Source: Filimonas sp.
Lineage (GTDB): Bacteria; Bacteroidota; Bacteroidia; Chitinophagales; Chitinophagaceae
DNA length: 64,000 nucleotides
Direction: 5' to 3'
Assembly: GCA_017306865.1 (NCBI GenBank)
Contig: JAFKHH010000013.1
Location: forward strand, 620,001-684,000
The notes under the pieces were generated by a model, which was not told the origin of the DNA, ran no database searches, and was given only the letters and a program-made list of their open reading frames with translations. Both the position numbers and the translations under genes were made by a program. Below are positions 24,583-33,523 of the stretch, piece after piece; positions within the stretch are counted from its first letter, which is position 1, and every line of letters begins with the position of its first letter.

Positions 24583-26364
24583 ATGGAAAGACATACTTAT
24601 GAAACGGGATTGATCGGTAATTGTGCGTACCTGGCGCATATTCACAAAAACACAAATGTTGTTTGGCTCTGCTGGCCACGATTCGACAGTTCCTTTATTT
24701 TTGGTTCACTGCTGGATGATGAAAAAGGAGGTGAGTTCAGCATACTGCCTGATGGCGAGTTTAATTCGTATCAGTCCTATCTTGAAAACACAAACATTCT
24801 CAGTACCGAGATCACATGCGATAGTGGTAAATATCGCGTTACAGATTTTGCACCACGTTTTTACCAATATGAGCGCGGTTTTAAACCGCTGATGCTGGTG
24901 CGTAAAATAGAGCCGCTGGCTGGTGCGCCGCGCATCCGTGTAAAATGTAAGCCTGTAGGTGACTATGGTTCCCGTAAGTTTACCAAAGTAATGGGTAGCA
25001 GCCACATCGAATTTCAGGGAGATGATGAGCGCATACGCCTTACTACAAATATTCCCATCAGTTATTTATACGAAGAACAGTTTTTTGTTTTAAACGAAGT
25101 ACGCTATCTCGTACTTACGTATGGACGTCCGTTAGAAGCGCCACTGGCAAGTACTGCGGAACATTTTCTACGTGAGACGATCATATACTGGAGACATTGG
25201 GTAAAACATTCCAGCATAGCACAGTTTCACCAGGAGTTTGTAATACGATCGGCACTGGCATTAAAGATTCACCAGTTTGAAGACACGGGTGCTATTATAG
25301 CAGCCAGTACCACCAGTTTGCCGGAGTACCCGGGCAGTGGCCGCAACTGGGATTATCGTTATTGCTGGTTGCGGGATGCGTTCTATACGTTGACTGCGAT
25401 GAATCACATCGGTCACTTTGATGAATTGGAAAGCTACTTTAACTACATTACGGATATTTCATTTTCTGAGCTGGAACGTTATCAGCCATTGTATGGAATA
25501 ACAGGAGAGAAAAAGCTAGTAGAGCGGGAGCTTGACCTGAAGGGCTACATGGGTGATAACCAGCCTGTGCGTGTAGGTAACCAGGCGTACGAGCATATTC
25601 AAAATGATATTTACGGGCAGGTACTGATTTCATTATTGCCTTTATATACAGACCATCGCTTCATTTTTTCACAACGTAAAGACTCTGCAAAATGGATAGA
25701 TTTTCTACTTCATAAAATAGAACTGACGATCGATGAAAAAGATGCAGGAATATGGGAGTTTAGAAACTTTGCCAATATACATTGCTATACCAATTTGTTT
25801 CAATGGGCTGGTGCAAGTGCAGCAGAGAAGATGGCAAAAACAATTGGTGATAAGAAACTGGAGAAACGAGCAATAGCGGTAAAGAAGCGCGCTGCAGAAC
25901 ATATAGAAAATTGTTATAGCGCAGAACGGCGCGTATATACACATGCTGTTGGCAGTAATTATCTTGATGCAAGCACACTACAGTTGATTATGATGAACTA
26001 CCTGAAGCCTGATTCTAAAAAAGCAAAAGATCACCTGGCTGCATTGGAGAAAGAATTGAAAACGCCACAAGGCTTGTTTTACCGCTACGTGCATGCGGAT
26101 GATTTTGGTAAGCCCAAGTCCACCTTCCTCGTGTGTGCATTCTGGTACGTGGAAGCACTGGCATGCGTAGGCAGGGTAGATGAAGCCGTTAATGAATTTG
26201 AAAAATTATTGCAATACAGTAACCACCTCTTGTTGTTTAGTGAAGATGTGGATGAAAACACCGGCAGCCAGTGGGGTAACTTCCCGCAGGCCTATAGCCA
26301 TGTGGGATTGATGAATGCTGCGTACAGGATAGCAATGAAGATGGATAAGCCGATCTTTTTGTAA
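24583..26364 (+). CDS. GH15-family glucosidase/trehalase-like enzyme
   Basis: A 593-residue cytoplasmic (no signal peptide) protein of the glucoamylase-like GH15 family with the two-domain layout seen in prokaryotic GH15 proteins: an N-terminal beta-sandwich (about 1-220, opening ETGLIGNCAYLAHI and VVWLCWPRFDSSFIFGSLLD) and an alpha/alpha-barrel (about 225-593). The catalytic-site signature SGRNWDYRYCWLRDAFYTL is at about 249-267, and GSQWGNFPQAYSHVGLMNA near the C-terminus carries the second part of the site. Some bacterial GH15 members are trehalases. The convergent neighbour is a trehalose-6-phosphate synthase/phosphatase, so trehalose hydrolysis is an attractive but unproven role. Confidence 0.88.
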   Translation: MERHTYETGLIGNCAYLAHIHKNTNVVWLCWPRFDSSFIFGSLLDDEKGGEFSILPDGEFNSYQSYLENTNILSTEITCDSGKYRVTDFAPRFYQYERGFKPLMLVRKIEPLAGAPRIRVKCKPVGDYGSRKFTKVMGSSHIEFQGDDERIRLTTNIPISYLYEEQFFVLNEVRYLVLTYGRPLEAPLASTAEHFLRETIIYWRHWVKHSSIAQFHQEFVIRSALALKIHQFEDTGAIIAASTTSLPEYPGSGRNWDYRYCWLRDAFYTLTAMNHIGHFDELESYFNYITDISFSELERYQPLYGITGEKKLVERELDLKGYMGDNQPVRVGNQAYEHIQNDIYGQVLISLLPLYTDHRFIFSQRKDSAKWIDFLLHKIELTIDEKDAGIWEFRNFANIHCYTNLFQWAGASAAEKMAKTIGDKKLEKRAIAVKKRAAEHIENCYSAERRVYTHAVGSNYLDASTLQLIMMNYLKPDSKKAKDHLAALEKELKTPQGLFYRYVHADDFGKPKSTFLVCAFWYVEALACVGRVDEAVNEFEKLLQYSNHLLLFSEDVDENTGSQWGNFPQAYSHVGLMNAAYRIAMKMDKPIFL

Positions 26365-26384
26365 GGGGTAAATGGTTGCGAATA

Positions 26385-26660
26385 TGTACGATGTTAGATG
26401 TACAATGTAAAATGTTGTAGGTATTTATAAATAGTAAAATCGCTGTTCGACATGTTCCGTAGGGCATGTCGAACTATAGATAAAAAGGATGTATATCCTT
26501 TCTTCGCCCCGGCGCGTGTCCTCACGCGACGGCAAATAACTGGGTTGAGGAGATACTATAGCCATCTTTTCATCCTTTTCGTCGACCCAAGTTAAGTATC
26601 GCAAAGGCCACAAAGGTTACGCAGAGGGCGCAAAGCGGCTTCTTTATGTGTCTATGTACC
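26385..26660. repeat. Repeat-rich spacer between GH15 and trehalose synthase genes
   Basis: Contains GTACGATGT words (26386-26413), a perfect 10-bp inverted repeat GTTCGACATG (26445-26454) with CATGTCGAAC (26465-26474), and CGCAAAGGCCACAAAGG-like words (26599-26640) that recur at 46040, 47335 and 61690. No gene seen. Confidence 0.55.
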
Positions 26661-26761
26661 TTATGCTCCTCCCGGTATGTTACCGGGACAAGTTATGTGG
26701 TGAAAAAAATCGCTTCGATCTTCTATGTATTTACTTAAGTTGATGTCGAACCGCACATAAA

Positions 26762-26806
26762 AAATGGCTGCATGATTAAACCAACAATTTAACCATGCAG
26801 CCATTT
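26762..26806. terminator. Convergent-junction hairpin after GH15 and trehalose synthase genes
   Basis: AAATGGCTGCATG (26762-26774) and CATGCAGCCATTT (26794-26806) form a perfect 13-bp stem whose loop contains family A words (AACAATTTAACC). It lies 14 bp past the stop of the minus-strand gene and in the path of GH15 transcription. Confidence 0.6.
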
Positions 26807-26819
26807 AACTATTAAACAA

Positions 26820-29069
26820 TTATTTATTCTTCTTTATGCCAAACATAGAAGTAGGTATAAGATTAATAAACTTATCAAACACTTTGGTGATAAGCATCTT
26901 AGCAGGAAGGTTTTTCAATAGTTCTCTTACCTCCTTAAAGTCGCGCAGGTAATATTTTGCCGCGGATGTATTGCTATTCACCTTTATCGTGATCGCTTCA
27001 TCTTTCAGTGCTTTGAACATATCCTCATCTGTTACGTCATCGCCTATCGCCATTACAAAATCATAATGATGTTTGCGCAGATAATGCACAGCCGTCTTAC
27101 CCTTATTAGCTTCCGTTGGTTTTATCTCCACTACCTTATTCCCGGCAAGCAAAGACAACCCTTTATCTGCGATCATATAACGCAGGTTGTTCATCAGCTC
27201 TGTCGCACGCATTTCGCCTAACTCTTTATCTGTTTTGCGATAATGCCATACCAGCGAATAGGATTTTTCTTCTATGAATGAGCCTGGCGTACGTTCTGTG
27301 TACGTGTTCAGCATCGTCATTACCTCCTTCTTCCATTCTGTCTGCAAGCCTTTTACTTCTTCCCATTCACCCCTGTATGTTTTTTGCCAGACACCATGTT
27401 CACCTATCAGGTCCAGCTTCAATGTACCAAACCATTCTTCCAATGTTTCGTGCTTTCTGCCGCTGATGATCACTACATGGTTTTTTTCATCCTTTGTCAG
27501 ATCATCCAGCAAGTGATACAATTCCTTATCGGGTACAGCACGGTTTATATTGGTATTGAAGCCAACAAGTGTACCATCATAGTCCAGCAGGAATAATCGC
27601 TTATGCCCTCTGGAATATTTATTCTTGATCAACTGTTGTATCCTTGGCGATATATATTTTGTTTGTAAAGATTCCTGCATACGTTTTACCTCATCAAGTC
27701 GTTCCATAAAAATTTTTGCCCAGTGAGAAACATTGTATTTACTCACCAGTTCACGCATCTGTGTCATTCTCCGCTGTTGCTCTTCCTCCGGCATGTGCAG
27801 CGCTTCCAGCAGCGCCTCACTCATTTGCGTAATGTTGTTCGGGTTTACGATGATTGCATCTGTCAGTTCTTTAGATGCACCAGCCATTTCACTTAAGATC
27901 AGTACACCATTGTCCTTTTCACGGCTTGCCACATATTCCTTGCACACCAGGTTCATACCATCGCGCATAGGTGTTACAAGACATACATCCGCCAGTTGGT
28001 ACAAGGCAGATAAAGTTTCAATAGGAAAGGAGCGGTAGAAATAATTCACCGGCGTCCAGTTATTTGTTCTGTAACGCGCGTTAATATTGCCCGCCAGTTT
28101 ATCCACCTCATCACGCAGCTCTTTGTATTGTGGTACAGAATCGCGGGATGGAACAACGATCATGTACAACGTAACCTTTTCTTTATACTCCGGGTTGTTT
28201 TGAATAAAACTATCAAATGCCTGCAGCCGTTGCAAAATACCTTTGCTATAGTCCAGGCGGTCTATTGATAATACGATCTTCTGCCCCTTGTAACTTTCTT
28301 CCAGGTGTTGCCGCTCATTTATGACATCCCTGTCATTTACCAGCGACATAAATTTATTGCTGTCTATCCCCATCGGGAAAGATTCGGAAACAACTGTTCT
28401 TTCGTTGTAATGAATAATATTAGAAGACGTCTGTAATTGCAGTATGCGTGTTACGGACGACAGGAAGTGTCTTGCATCATCATACGTATGAAAGCCTACT
28501 AAGTCTGCGCCTAACATGCCGTGCAATAATTCACTTCTCCACGGTATTTGTCTGAACAGCTCATACGAAGGGAAAGGAATGTGTTGAAAAAAACCGATCG
28601 TTACACCCGGTATGGCAGAGCGCACGAGCTTAGGTAATAATAGTAACTGGTAATCGTGTATCCATATTCTGTCGCCAGGTTGCGCTATTTGCAAAATAGC
28701 ATCGCGGAACTTTGCGTTTACACGCTGGTAATATTGCCAATATACACTGTCGTATTTGGCATACGGCGTCATATAATGAAATACCGGCCATAGTACTTCA
28801 TTAGAAAAACCTTCATAATACTGAGTGATCTCCTGCTTTGATAAGAAAACAGGAACCAGGTTGTGTTTGCTTAACTGGTCTGTTACCAGCTTTTGTTGTT
28901 GTTCACCTTCTACTTCAGTACCCGGCCAGCCAATCCAGAGATTGCCGTCCGAATGTACAGATGCGAGCCCGGTAGCCAATCCGCCTTCACTTGGCGTAAA
29001 AATAGACTGGCCGCCTTCATTTCGCACTTTTACCGGTAACCTGTTTGATACGATGATAATTTTGCTCAT
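26820..29069 (-). CDS. Bifunctional trehalose-6-phosphate synthase / trehalose-6-phosphate phosphatase
   Basis: A 749-residue fusion of OtsA and OtsB activities. Residues 1-470 are a GT20 glycosyltransferase: GGLATGL (29-35) at the glucose-6-phosphate loop, WIHDYQL (136-142), RLDYSKG (271-277) and PMRDGMNLVCKEYV (367-380) in the UDP-glucose site. Residues about 490-735 are a HAD phosphatase with nucleophile motif DYDGT (496-500) and a C-terminal GDDVTDEDMF. Together they make trehalose from UDP-glucose and glucose-6-phosphate, a compatible solute and stress protectant. Single gene on the minus strand, facing the GH15 gene. Confidence 0.96.
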   Translation of the reverse strand: MSKIIIVSNRLPVKVRNEGGQSIFTPSEGGLATGLASVHSDGNLWIGWPGTEVEGEQQQKLVTDQLSKHNLVPVFLSKQEITQYYEGFSNEVLWPVFHYMTPYAKYDSVYWQYYQRVNAKFRDAILQIAQPGDRIWIHDYQLLLLPKLVRSAIPGVTIGFFQHIPFPSYELFRQIPWRSELLHGMLGADLVGFHTYDDARHFLSSVTRILQLQTSSNIIHYNERTVVSESFPMGIDSNKFMSLVNDRDVINERQHLEESYKGQKIVLSIDRLDYSKGILQRLQAFDSFIQNNPEYKEKVTLYMIVVPSRDSVPQYKELRDEVDKLAGNINARYRTNNWTPVNYFYRSFPIETLSALYQLADVCLVTPMRDGMNLVCKEYVASREKDNGVLILSEMAGASKELTDAIIVNPNNITQMSEALLEALHMPEEEQQRRMTQMRELVSKYNVSHWAKIFMERLDEVKRMQESLQTKYISPRIQQLIKNKYSRGHKRLFLLDYDGTLVGFNTNINRAVPDKELYHLLDDLTKDEKNHVVIISGRKHETLEEWFGTLKLDLIGEHGVWQKTYRGEWEEVKGLQTEWKKEVMTMLNTYTERTPGSFIEEKSYSLVWHYRKTDKELGEMRATELMNNLRYMIADKGLSLLAGNKVVEIKPTEANKGKTAVHYLRKHHYDFVMAIGDDVTDEDMFKALKDEAITIKVNSNTSAAKYYLRDFKEVRELLKNLPAKMLITKVFDKFINLIPTSMFGIKKNK

Positions 29070-29218
29070 GGGCTTAGTATATTTTTAAGTCAAGACCCAT
29101 AGAGTGGATGTTAAAAAGGGCAGGAACCTTCATCACAAATATGGTTCCATTATCGTCAGAGGTGGCAAAGGTAGTAATTAAAAAAGGGAGAGGCGAGTGG
29201 GGGATGTTAAGAAATAGT

Positions 29219-29251
29219 AGCGCCAACCCTTAACAGCAAAGGATTAGCGCT
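29219..29251 (-). terminator. Imperfect hairpin downstream of the Nudix gene
   Basis: AGCGCCAACCCTT pairs imperfectly with AAGGATTAGCGCT 10 bp past the minus-strand stop. The tail is only moderately U-rich. Confidence 0.4.
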
Positions 29252-29260
29252 TTCAAAATG

Positions 29261-29665
29261 CTAAATATTGGCTTTTGAAACAATTTCAACAATATTAGCG
29301 TAGGTTTTTTCTAATTTTTTGGCTATGGCGTCTTTTGCAACCCATTCTATTTGCAAAATGTCCTCTTCAGTCTGAGGAACTAGTTCCTCAGCATCAGATG
29401 CCTGCATCTTATACCAATGTGTTTCTTTTAAAATAGATTGGCCTCTTTCCTCATACTCATGATACGTAATGCCAACGGCTTCCTGTAATGTAATGCTTTT
29501 CAGGCCCGTTTCTTCCTGTACTTCCCTTACGGCACACTCTGGGATAGATTCACCTTCATCCAGTTTGCCTTTAGGCAGATCCCAGAATCCCCGGCGAAAG
29601 ATCATTAATAATTCATCCTTTTCATTTAAGACAAGGCCGCCAGCCGCTATTATTTTCTTCTGCAT
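29261..29665 (-). CDS. Nudix hydrolase
   Basis: A 134-residue phosphohydrolase. A textbook Nudix box (Gx5Ex7REUxEExGU) runs from G33 to L55, with the metal-binding REVQEETG at 47-54. The preceding FWDLPKGKLDEGE is typical of members acting on dinucleoside polyphosphates, oxidised nucleotides or nucleotide sugars; the exact substrate is open. ATG 29665 gives the strand AAGGLVLNEKDELLMIFRR. Located divergently from pyrE across a 190-bp region. Confidence 0.92.
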   Translation of the reverse strand: MQKKIIAAGGLVLNEKDELLMIFRRGFWDLPKGKLDEGESIPECAVREVQEETGLKSITLQEAVGITYHEYEERGQSILKETHWYKMQASDAEELVPQTEEDILQIEWVAKDAIAKKLEKTYANIVEIVSKANI

Positions 29666-29824
29666 GTTTTTAAAATTTCCGGAGTTTACAAGTTTACTGG
29701 TTTCAACGTTTCAAAAGTTATTCATACTAAATGTTCCTTAATGAAACGATGAAACATTGAAACTTCTGAAACACCAATCCATTGGTTTTTGCAAATCTAA
29801 GCGCTAAGTTCTGCAATCGAAACT

Positions 29825-29832
29825 TATCTTCG
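29825..29832 (+). promoter_or_regulatory. Candidate -7 promoter box upstream of pyrE
   Basis: TATCTTCG resembles TAnnTTTG and lies 23 nt before the pyrE ATG, a plausible leader length. The -33 element is not clear. Confidence 0.4.
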
Positions 29833-29855
29833 CAGGCGAGCTAAAAAAATAAAGC

Positions 29856-30488
29856 ATGTCTTCAAACGAAAAAGTAATAGCAGAAAAATTGTTGCAGGTA
29901 GGTGCAGTAAAACTGAGTCCCTCGGCCCCTTTTACCTGGGCAAGCGGCTGGAAAAGCCCTATCTATTGTGATAACCGTAAAGTGCTGTCTTTTCCTTTTA
30001 TACGTGACTTTGTAAAAAGTGAAATGTGCAATGTGATCTTTGAACAGTTTCCTGATGCTGAAGTACTGGCTGGTGTGGCTACTGCAGGTATTCCCTGGGG
30101 TGCTATGGCAGCAGACCAGTTAAAACTACCTTATGTATATGTACGTCCGAAACCTAAAGAGCACGGGTTAGGCAACCAGATAGAAGGAAGTTTTGAACCA
30201 GGTAAAAAAATACTGGTAATAGAAGATCTTATTTCAACAGGAAAAAGTAGTTTACAGGTTGTAGATGTACTGAGAGCGGCAGGAGCGGAAGTACAGGGAA
30301 TGGTATCTATCTTTAACTATGGGTTTGATGTGGCGGTGAATAATTTTGAAAATGCAGGTGTGCAGTTTAAGTCACTGACTAACTATGGTGCGCTGATAGA
30401 ACTGGCACTGGAAAAAGGAATAGTAAAACCGGAAGAGGAAGCGATCTTGCTGGAGTGGAGAAAAGACCCTTCTGTTTGGGGGAAATAG
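29856..30488 (+). CDS. pyrE: Orotate phosphoribosyltransferase
   Basis: A 210-residue enzyme making orotidine 5'-monophosphate from orotate and PRPP. The PRPP motif ILVIEDLISTGKSS is at 119-132, GVATAGIPWGAMAAD and VYVRPKPKEHGLGNQIEG are the flexible-loop and orotate-side motifs, and SGWKSPIYCDNR near residue 30 is characteristic of PyrE. It lies 11 kb from pyrB, with no other pyrimidine gene beside it. Single transcription unit or first gene before the small HMA-like gene 76 bp downstream. Confidence 0.96.
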   Translation: MSSNEKVIAEKLLQVGAVKLSPSAPFTWASGWKSPIYCDNRKVLSFPFIRDFVKSEMCNVIFEQFPDAEVLAGVATAGIPWGAMAADQLKLPYVYVRPKPKEHGLGNQIEGSFEPGKKILVIEDLISTGKSSLQVVDVLRAAGAEVQGMVSIFNYGFDVAVNNFENAGVQFKSLTNYGALIELALEKGIVKPEEEAILLEWRKDPSVWGK

Positions 30489-30564
30489 CTTCAATGGTTT
30501 CAAGGTTTATGAGTTCCATCGGAACCCTTTACAACGCTAATATTTTTGAAACATAATTAATATC

Positions 30565-30969
30565 ATGAAAAAGCTATTTTTTTTATCGCTGGTATTGGTG
30601 ACTGGTGCATTTACCGCACAGGCCCAGGAGAAAAAGGCAGAATGGGCTACACTGAAAGTTCCCCAGTTGAAATGCTGGGAATGTAAAGACAGGCTGGAAA
30701 AATACCTTGCCCGTGAAAAAGGCCCGAATGATGATGCTGGTATTTTAAAATATACCATCAATATGCCTACTGCTACATTACGCGTTCAATATATGCCTTC
30801 ACGGATTACCCTGGACTATATCAGAACGGCGATCAACAATGCAGGTTTTGATGTAGACAGCACGAAAGCAACAGAAGATTCCTACAAAATGTTACCTCCG
30901 GTATGTAAGCGTGCTGAAGAGGGCGGCGGACCGCAGAAGGGTAAGCCTTGCAATGTGCAACCAATGTAA
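30565..30969 (+). CDS. Exported HMA-like protein with a CWEC motif
   Basis: 134 residues with signal peptide MKKLFFLSLVLVTGAFTAQA. The mature part resembles a heavy-metal-associated (HMA, ferredoxin-like) domain: beta strand ATLKVPQLKCWECKDRLEKY with C37-x-x-C40 in the metal-loop position, a middle strand TATLRVQYMPSRITLDYIRT and the ending INNAGFDVDSTKA. Canonical HMA loops read GMxCxxC; here the Met is replaced (PQLKCWEC), so metal binding is possible but altered. The tail has two further cysteines (PVCKRAEEGGGPQKGKPCN). A role in periplasmic copper or other metal handling is inference. Confidence 0.75.
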   Translation: MKKLFFLSLVLVTGAFTAQAQEKKAEWATLKVPQLKCWECKDRLEKYLAREKGPNDDAGILKYTINMPTATLRVQYMPSRITLDYIRTAINNAGFDVDSTKATEDSYKMLPPVCKRAEEGGGPQKGKPCNVQPM

Positions 30970-31045
30970 GTGTATGTACGATGTTAGATGTGCAGGTAAA
31001 TAAAGTAAGTACAAAATACGAAGTACTAAGTACGACGAATATGAT

Positions 31046-31085
31046 AAAAAGTAAAGCCGCTTCGGGAGAAGCGGCTTTACTTTTT
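31046..31085. terminator. Strong bidirectional terminator
   Basis: Perfect 18-bp stem AAAAAGTAAAGCCGCTTC (31046-31063), loop GGGA, complementary arm 31068-31085 ending in TTTTT. It separates the convergent HMA-like and DUF4386 genes. Confidence 0.95.
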
Positions 31086-31114
31086 ATGTTTATGAATGAT
31101 GATCCTTTTAAATA

Positions 31115-31822
31115 TTAGTTAGTGGGCTTTCTACTTTTAAAACCAGCCCTGTCACCCAAAATTAACAACCACAAACAGATCCCAAACTCCCCGATAGAGC
31201 CTGGAATGGTTATGTAATCTGAAATGGCTAATTGACCAAAATGTGGGTTTAACGTCTTTCCAAAAACTGTAATGAGGTAACCGAAACAACCTATTGCCAG
31301 GAAAATGCCTAATAGCTTAGGCAGGAAACCGGACTTAAACACCAGGTAACCGAATGGCAACAACCAAAGGCCCCAAAAGAGTTGGGCAATTTGTAAACCG
31401 GCGTGGTAATGGCTTATCAGTTGTATTACCTGCACGGGTAATTGTTGTGGGTCTAACCCGTTTACAGACCCCGTACCCTCTACCAGTTTTAGTACAGCCA
31501 GCTCGTGCTGAAGCGGAATGAGCGACATGGGGACGCTTACTACTGCCAGGATCACCATAAGCAAAGCCGCAGTTTTATTTACAGCGGACAGTAAGCGGTA
31601 TAGTGCAAGCGGTAAAAATAAGAACGCAATGTAGCAGAGCATACTGCTCGCAATGCCTGCCCGGAACAGTAAAGAGGATTGTTGCAGGTGCTGAAAAGTG
31701 AGTACAGGGTCCTGCATTGCAATCAATTTTGAAGGAACATAACCCAGGCTAAACATACCCGTTACTACAACAATTAGGTAAATAAAGCCTGCAAGGTGTG
31801 CGGTTTTCTTCTGTGCAGTCAT
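31115..31822 (-). CDS. DUF4386-family membrane protein
   Basis: 235 residues with about six hydrophobic helices: HLAGFIYLIVVVTGMFSLGY, MLCYIAFLFLPLALYRLL, AALLMVILAVVSVPMSLIPL, a central amphipathic stretch, LFWGLWLLPFGYLVF and LLGIFLAIGCFGYLITVFG. The start TAHLAGFIYL and the central GLQIAQLFWGLWLLPFGYLV are characteristic of DUF4386 proteins. The family has no established function. Single minus-strand gene flanked by two strong hairpin terminators. Confidence 0.85.
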   Translation of the reverse strand: MTAQKKTAHLAGFIYLIVVVTGMFSLGYVPSKLIAMQDPVLTFQHLQQSSLLFRAGIASSMLCYIAFLFLPLALYRLLSAVNKTAALLMVILAVVSVPMSLIPLQHELAVLKLVEGTGSVNGLDPQQLPVQVIQLISHYHAGLQIAQLFWGLWLLPFGYLVFKSGFLPKLLGIFLAIGCFGYLITVFGKTLNPHFGQLAISDYITIPGSIGEFGICLWLLILGDRAGFKSRKPTN

Positions 31823-31931
31823 GTTTTGGTTTTAGAAAAATAGAACGCATACACGAGGCAATAGTTACAGGAAATACCAAATTTTTAGACGATCATTGTC
31901 TGCCAGGAAAGGGAAATACCTGTGCCTAAAT

Positions 31932-31975
31932 AAATAGAAAAGCCGCTTAAACTAAAGCGGCTTTTCTATTTTATA
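31932..31975 (-). terminator. Strong terminator after the LEA-type lipoprotein gene
   Basis: AAATAGAAAAGCCGCTT (31932-31948), loop AAACTA, perfect complementary arm 31955-31971, T-rich on both strands. It ends the minus-strand gene at 32017. Confidence 0.93.
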
Positions 31976-32016
31976 AAGAATTTTTCCGATTTACATCGTA
32001 CATCTAACATCGTCCA

Positions 32017-32463
32017 TTAATTAAACTCCACCTTATGCCTGCCCGAGTAGTTAAACGGCACATTGATGAAAATACCGCCTTTACCCACCTTCGTATTACC
32101 CTTTACTTCCACCAGAATTTCTTTGTTTAAAAGAACGGTAAACGCGTTTTTATAGAGATTTTTCATATCCACCTCCATCTTGGAAGGAAGGGAAAATTCC
32201 GATTTTTTGTCGATGTGCATGAGCGTATCCAGCACAAATTTGCCGAGGTAATTATGCTCTACATATATGTCGCAATCCACATGTTTCAGGCTAACACCAA
32301 AATTATTCGGGTTAAAATAGACCAGCTCCATGGAAATAGTAGAGCGGTCAAAACCTACTTTTTCGACCTTAAAATTCTTCGTATCGCGATATTCGAAACC
32401 CTGTGGTTTTTTGCAGGAGAAGAAAGTTATTGCCAAAAGAAGCACAAAAGAGAGTCGGGCCAT
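32017..32463 (-). CDS. LEA type 2-like lipoprotein
   Basis: A lipoprotein of 148 residues from the ATG at 32463 (a GTG at 32478 would add five). Lipobox TFFSC follows a short hydrophobic core (ARLSFVLLLAI). The mature part has the LEA14/WHy beta-sandwich pattern: VEKVGFDRSTISMELVYFNP with NNFGVSLKHVDCDIYVEHNY, the typical NPN(x)F..L motif, then FSLPSKMEVDMKNLYKN. Such domains occur in stress-related proteins of plants and bacteria and have no known catalytic role. It is a single gene with its own terminator. Confidence 0.82.
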   Translation of the reverse strand: MARLSFVLLLAITFFSCKKPQGFEYRDTKNFKVEKVGFDRSTISMELVYFNPNNFGVSLKHVDCDIYVEHNYLGKFVLDTLMHIDKKSEFSLPSKMEVDMKNLYKNAFTVLLNKEILVEVKGNTKVGKGGIFINVPFNYSGRHKVEFN

Positions 32464-32551
32464 GTTGATTATTTGCACGCAAAATAAGCGACTTCTGGAA
32501 CGTAAAAGATAGGGGCGAAGAAAAATCTATCCTAAAATGTGATAGGGAAAT

Positions 32552-32873
32552 GTCTCGCAGAAACCGCCGAAAATGCGAAAATCTTTCTTGGGGGACTGGT
32601 TATTTTCTGCGCATTCCGTGTTTTCCGCAAGCAAAATATGTTGGGAAAAGAGGTTGAAAAGGACAAAAAAAGTCTCGCAGAAATCGCTGAAAACGCGGAA
32701 ATCTTTCTTGGGAGATCAGTTATTTTCTACGCCTTCTGTGTTTTCCGCGAGTAAAATATGTTGGAAAGAGAGGTTGAAAAGAACAGAAAAAGTCTCGCAG
32801 AAATCGCTGAAAACTGGGGAATTATTTTGGGGAGGTCAATTCTTTTTCCGCGCCTTCTGTGTTTTCCGCGAGC
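32552..32873. repeat. Tandem repeat, 120-bp period, about 2.7 units
   Basis: Units start at GTCTCGCAG in 32552, 32672 and 32792; the third is cut short near 32873. Each has TCGCAGAAATCGCTGAAAA at its left and TTCTGTGTTTTCCGCGAG at its right, so that each unit can fold on itself. Because 120 is divisible by three, the frames stay open through the array and give repetitive ORFs (for example 32573-32902), which I do not accept as genes. Confidence 0.88.
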
Positions 32874-33523
32874 CCTCATTCCGTCTTTTTGTCATAAACT
32901 AACAAATTCCCCACAGCACCAACCAGGGGGCAAAAATGGGCTTACAGCCGTTCTACCTTTGTTGGTAAATCTTCCCGGTTCCGGGCTCAGGAGAATGAGT
33001 AAAAGTGGCGGAACCAGGATCTGGTTCATTGCATTTTTTGGGGCCAGCCTGGACTCAAACCAGGAAAAGGAGAGCGGAGCCATTCGGTATGCAATTAAAA
33101 TAAAACTGGAGGATTAGAATATTTCCCCTCGTCCCATTTTAAGGAATGTTCCGGGGAGAGCTGATGCTACAGTTTTAGGGCCACCATACAGAGTCTTGTT
33201 TGCAGGGTGGGAGAGTTGTTTTTTGTTACTGACGGCTTCATAAATTAATTCAATATAAACTTTAGGTCAGGAAAAAGAAAGGGCCTGAAACGGTCAAAAT
33301 TTTGCTGTTTTTTAATGCTAAAAAATTTGGAAAAAAATAGAATTCCCGTTTCTTCAATGATAAAATAAATAGGCTAATAATTTTAGTGCTAAAATTTTAA
33401 TTGAATTAATTTATTTTCATTTTTTTATATGGCTTATCACGTTTTAAATTGGATACCATTTCAATAGCAAAATGAGGTTAATTCTTATTTGAAACATACT
33501 TATACAATATACTGTTGTTTTTT
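32874..33523. other. AT-rich gene-free stretch before the WbqC-like gene
   Basis: After the tandem repeat comes about 240 bp of ordinary composition, then from about 33240 to the next start the sequence becomes strongly AT-rich with long A and T runs. I see no convincing gene, terminator or promoter box. Confidence 0.6.

Noticed and set aside
32552-32873. CRISPR array
   Set aside because: The units are 120 bp, contiguous and nearly identical throughout, with no spacer-repeat alternation and no cas genes.
33048-33064. tRNA T-arm-like 17-mer CCTGGACTCAAACCAGG (read on the minus strand)
   Set aside because: The stem pairs, but the loop lacks the invariant C and no matching acceptor stem, D-arm or anticodon arm is found upstream; no tRNA or att site is claimed.
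32573-33117. Repetitive open frames over the tandem array (for example 32573-32902 and 32758-33117)
   Set aside because: They exist in more than one frame because the 120-bp period is a multiple of three; residue composition is unlike real proteins and no start context is convincing.
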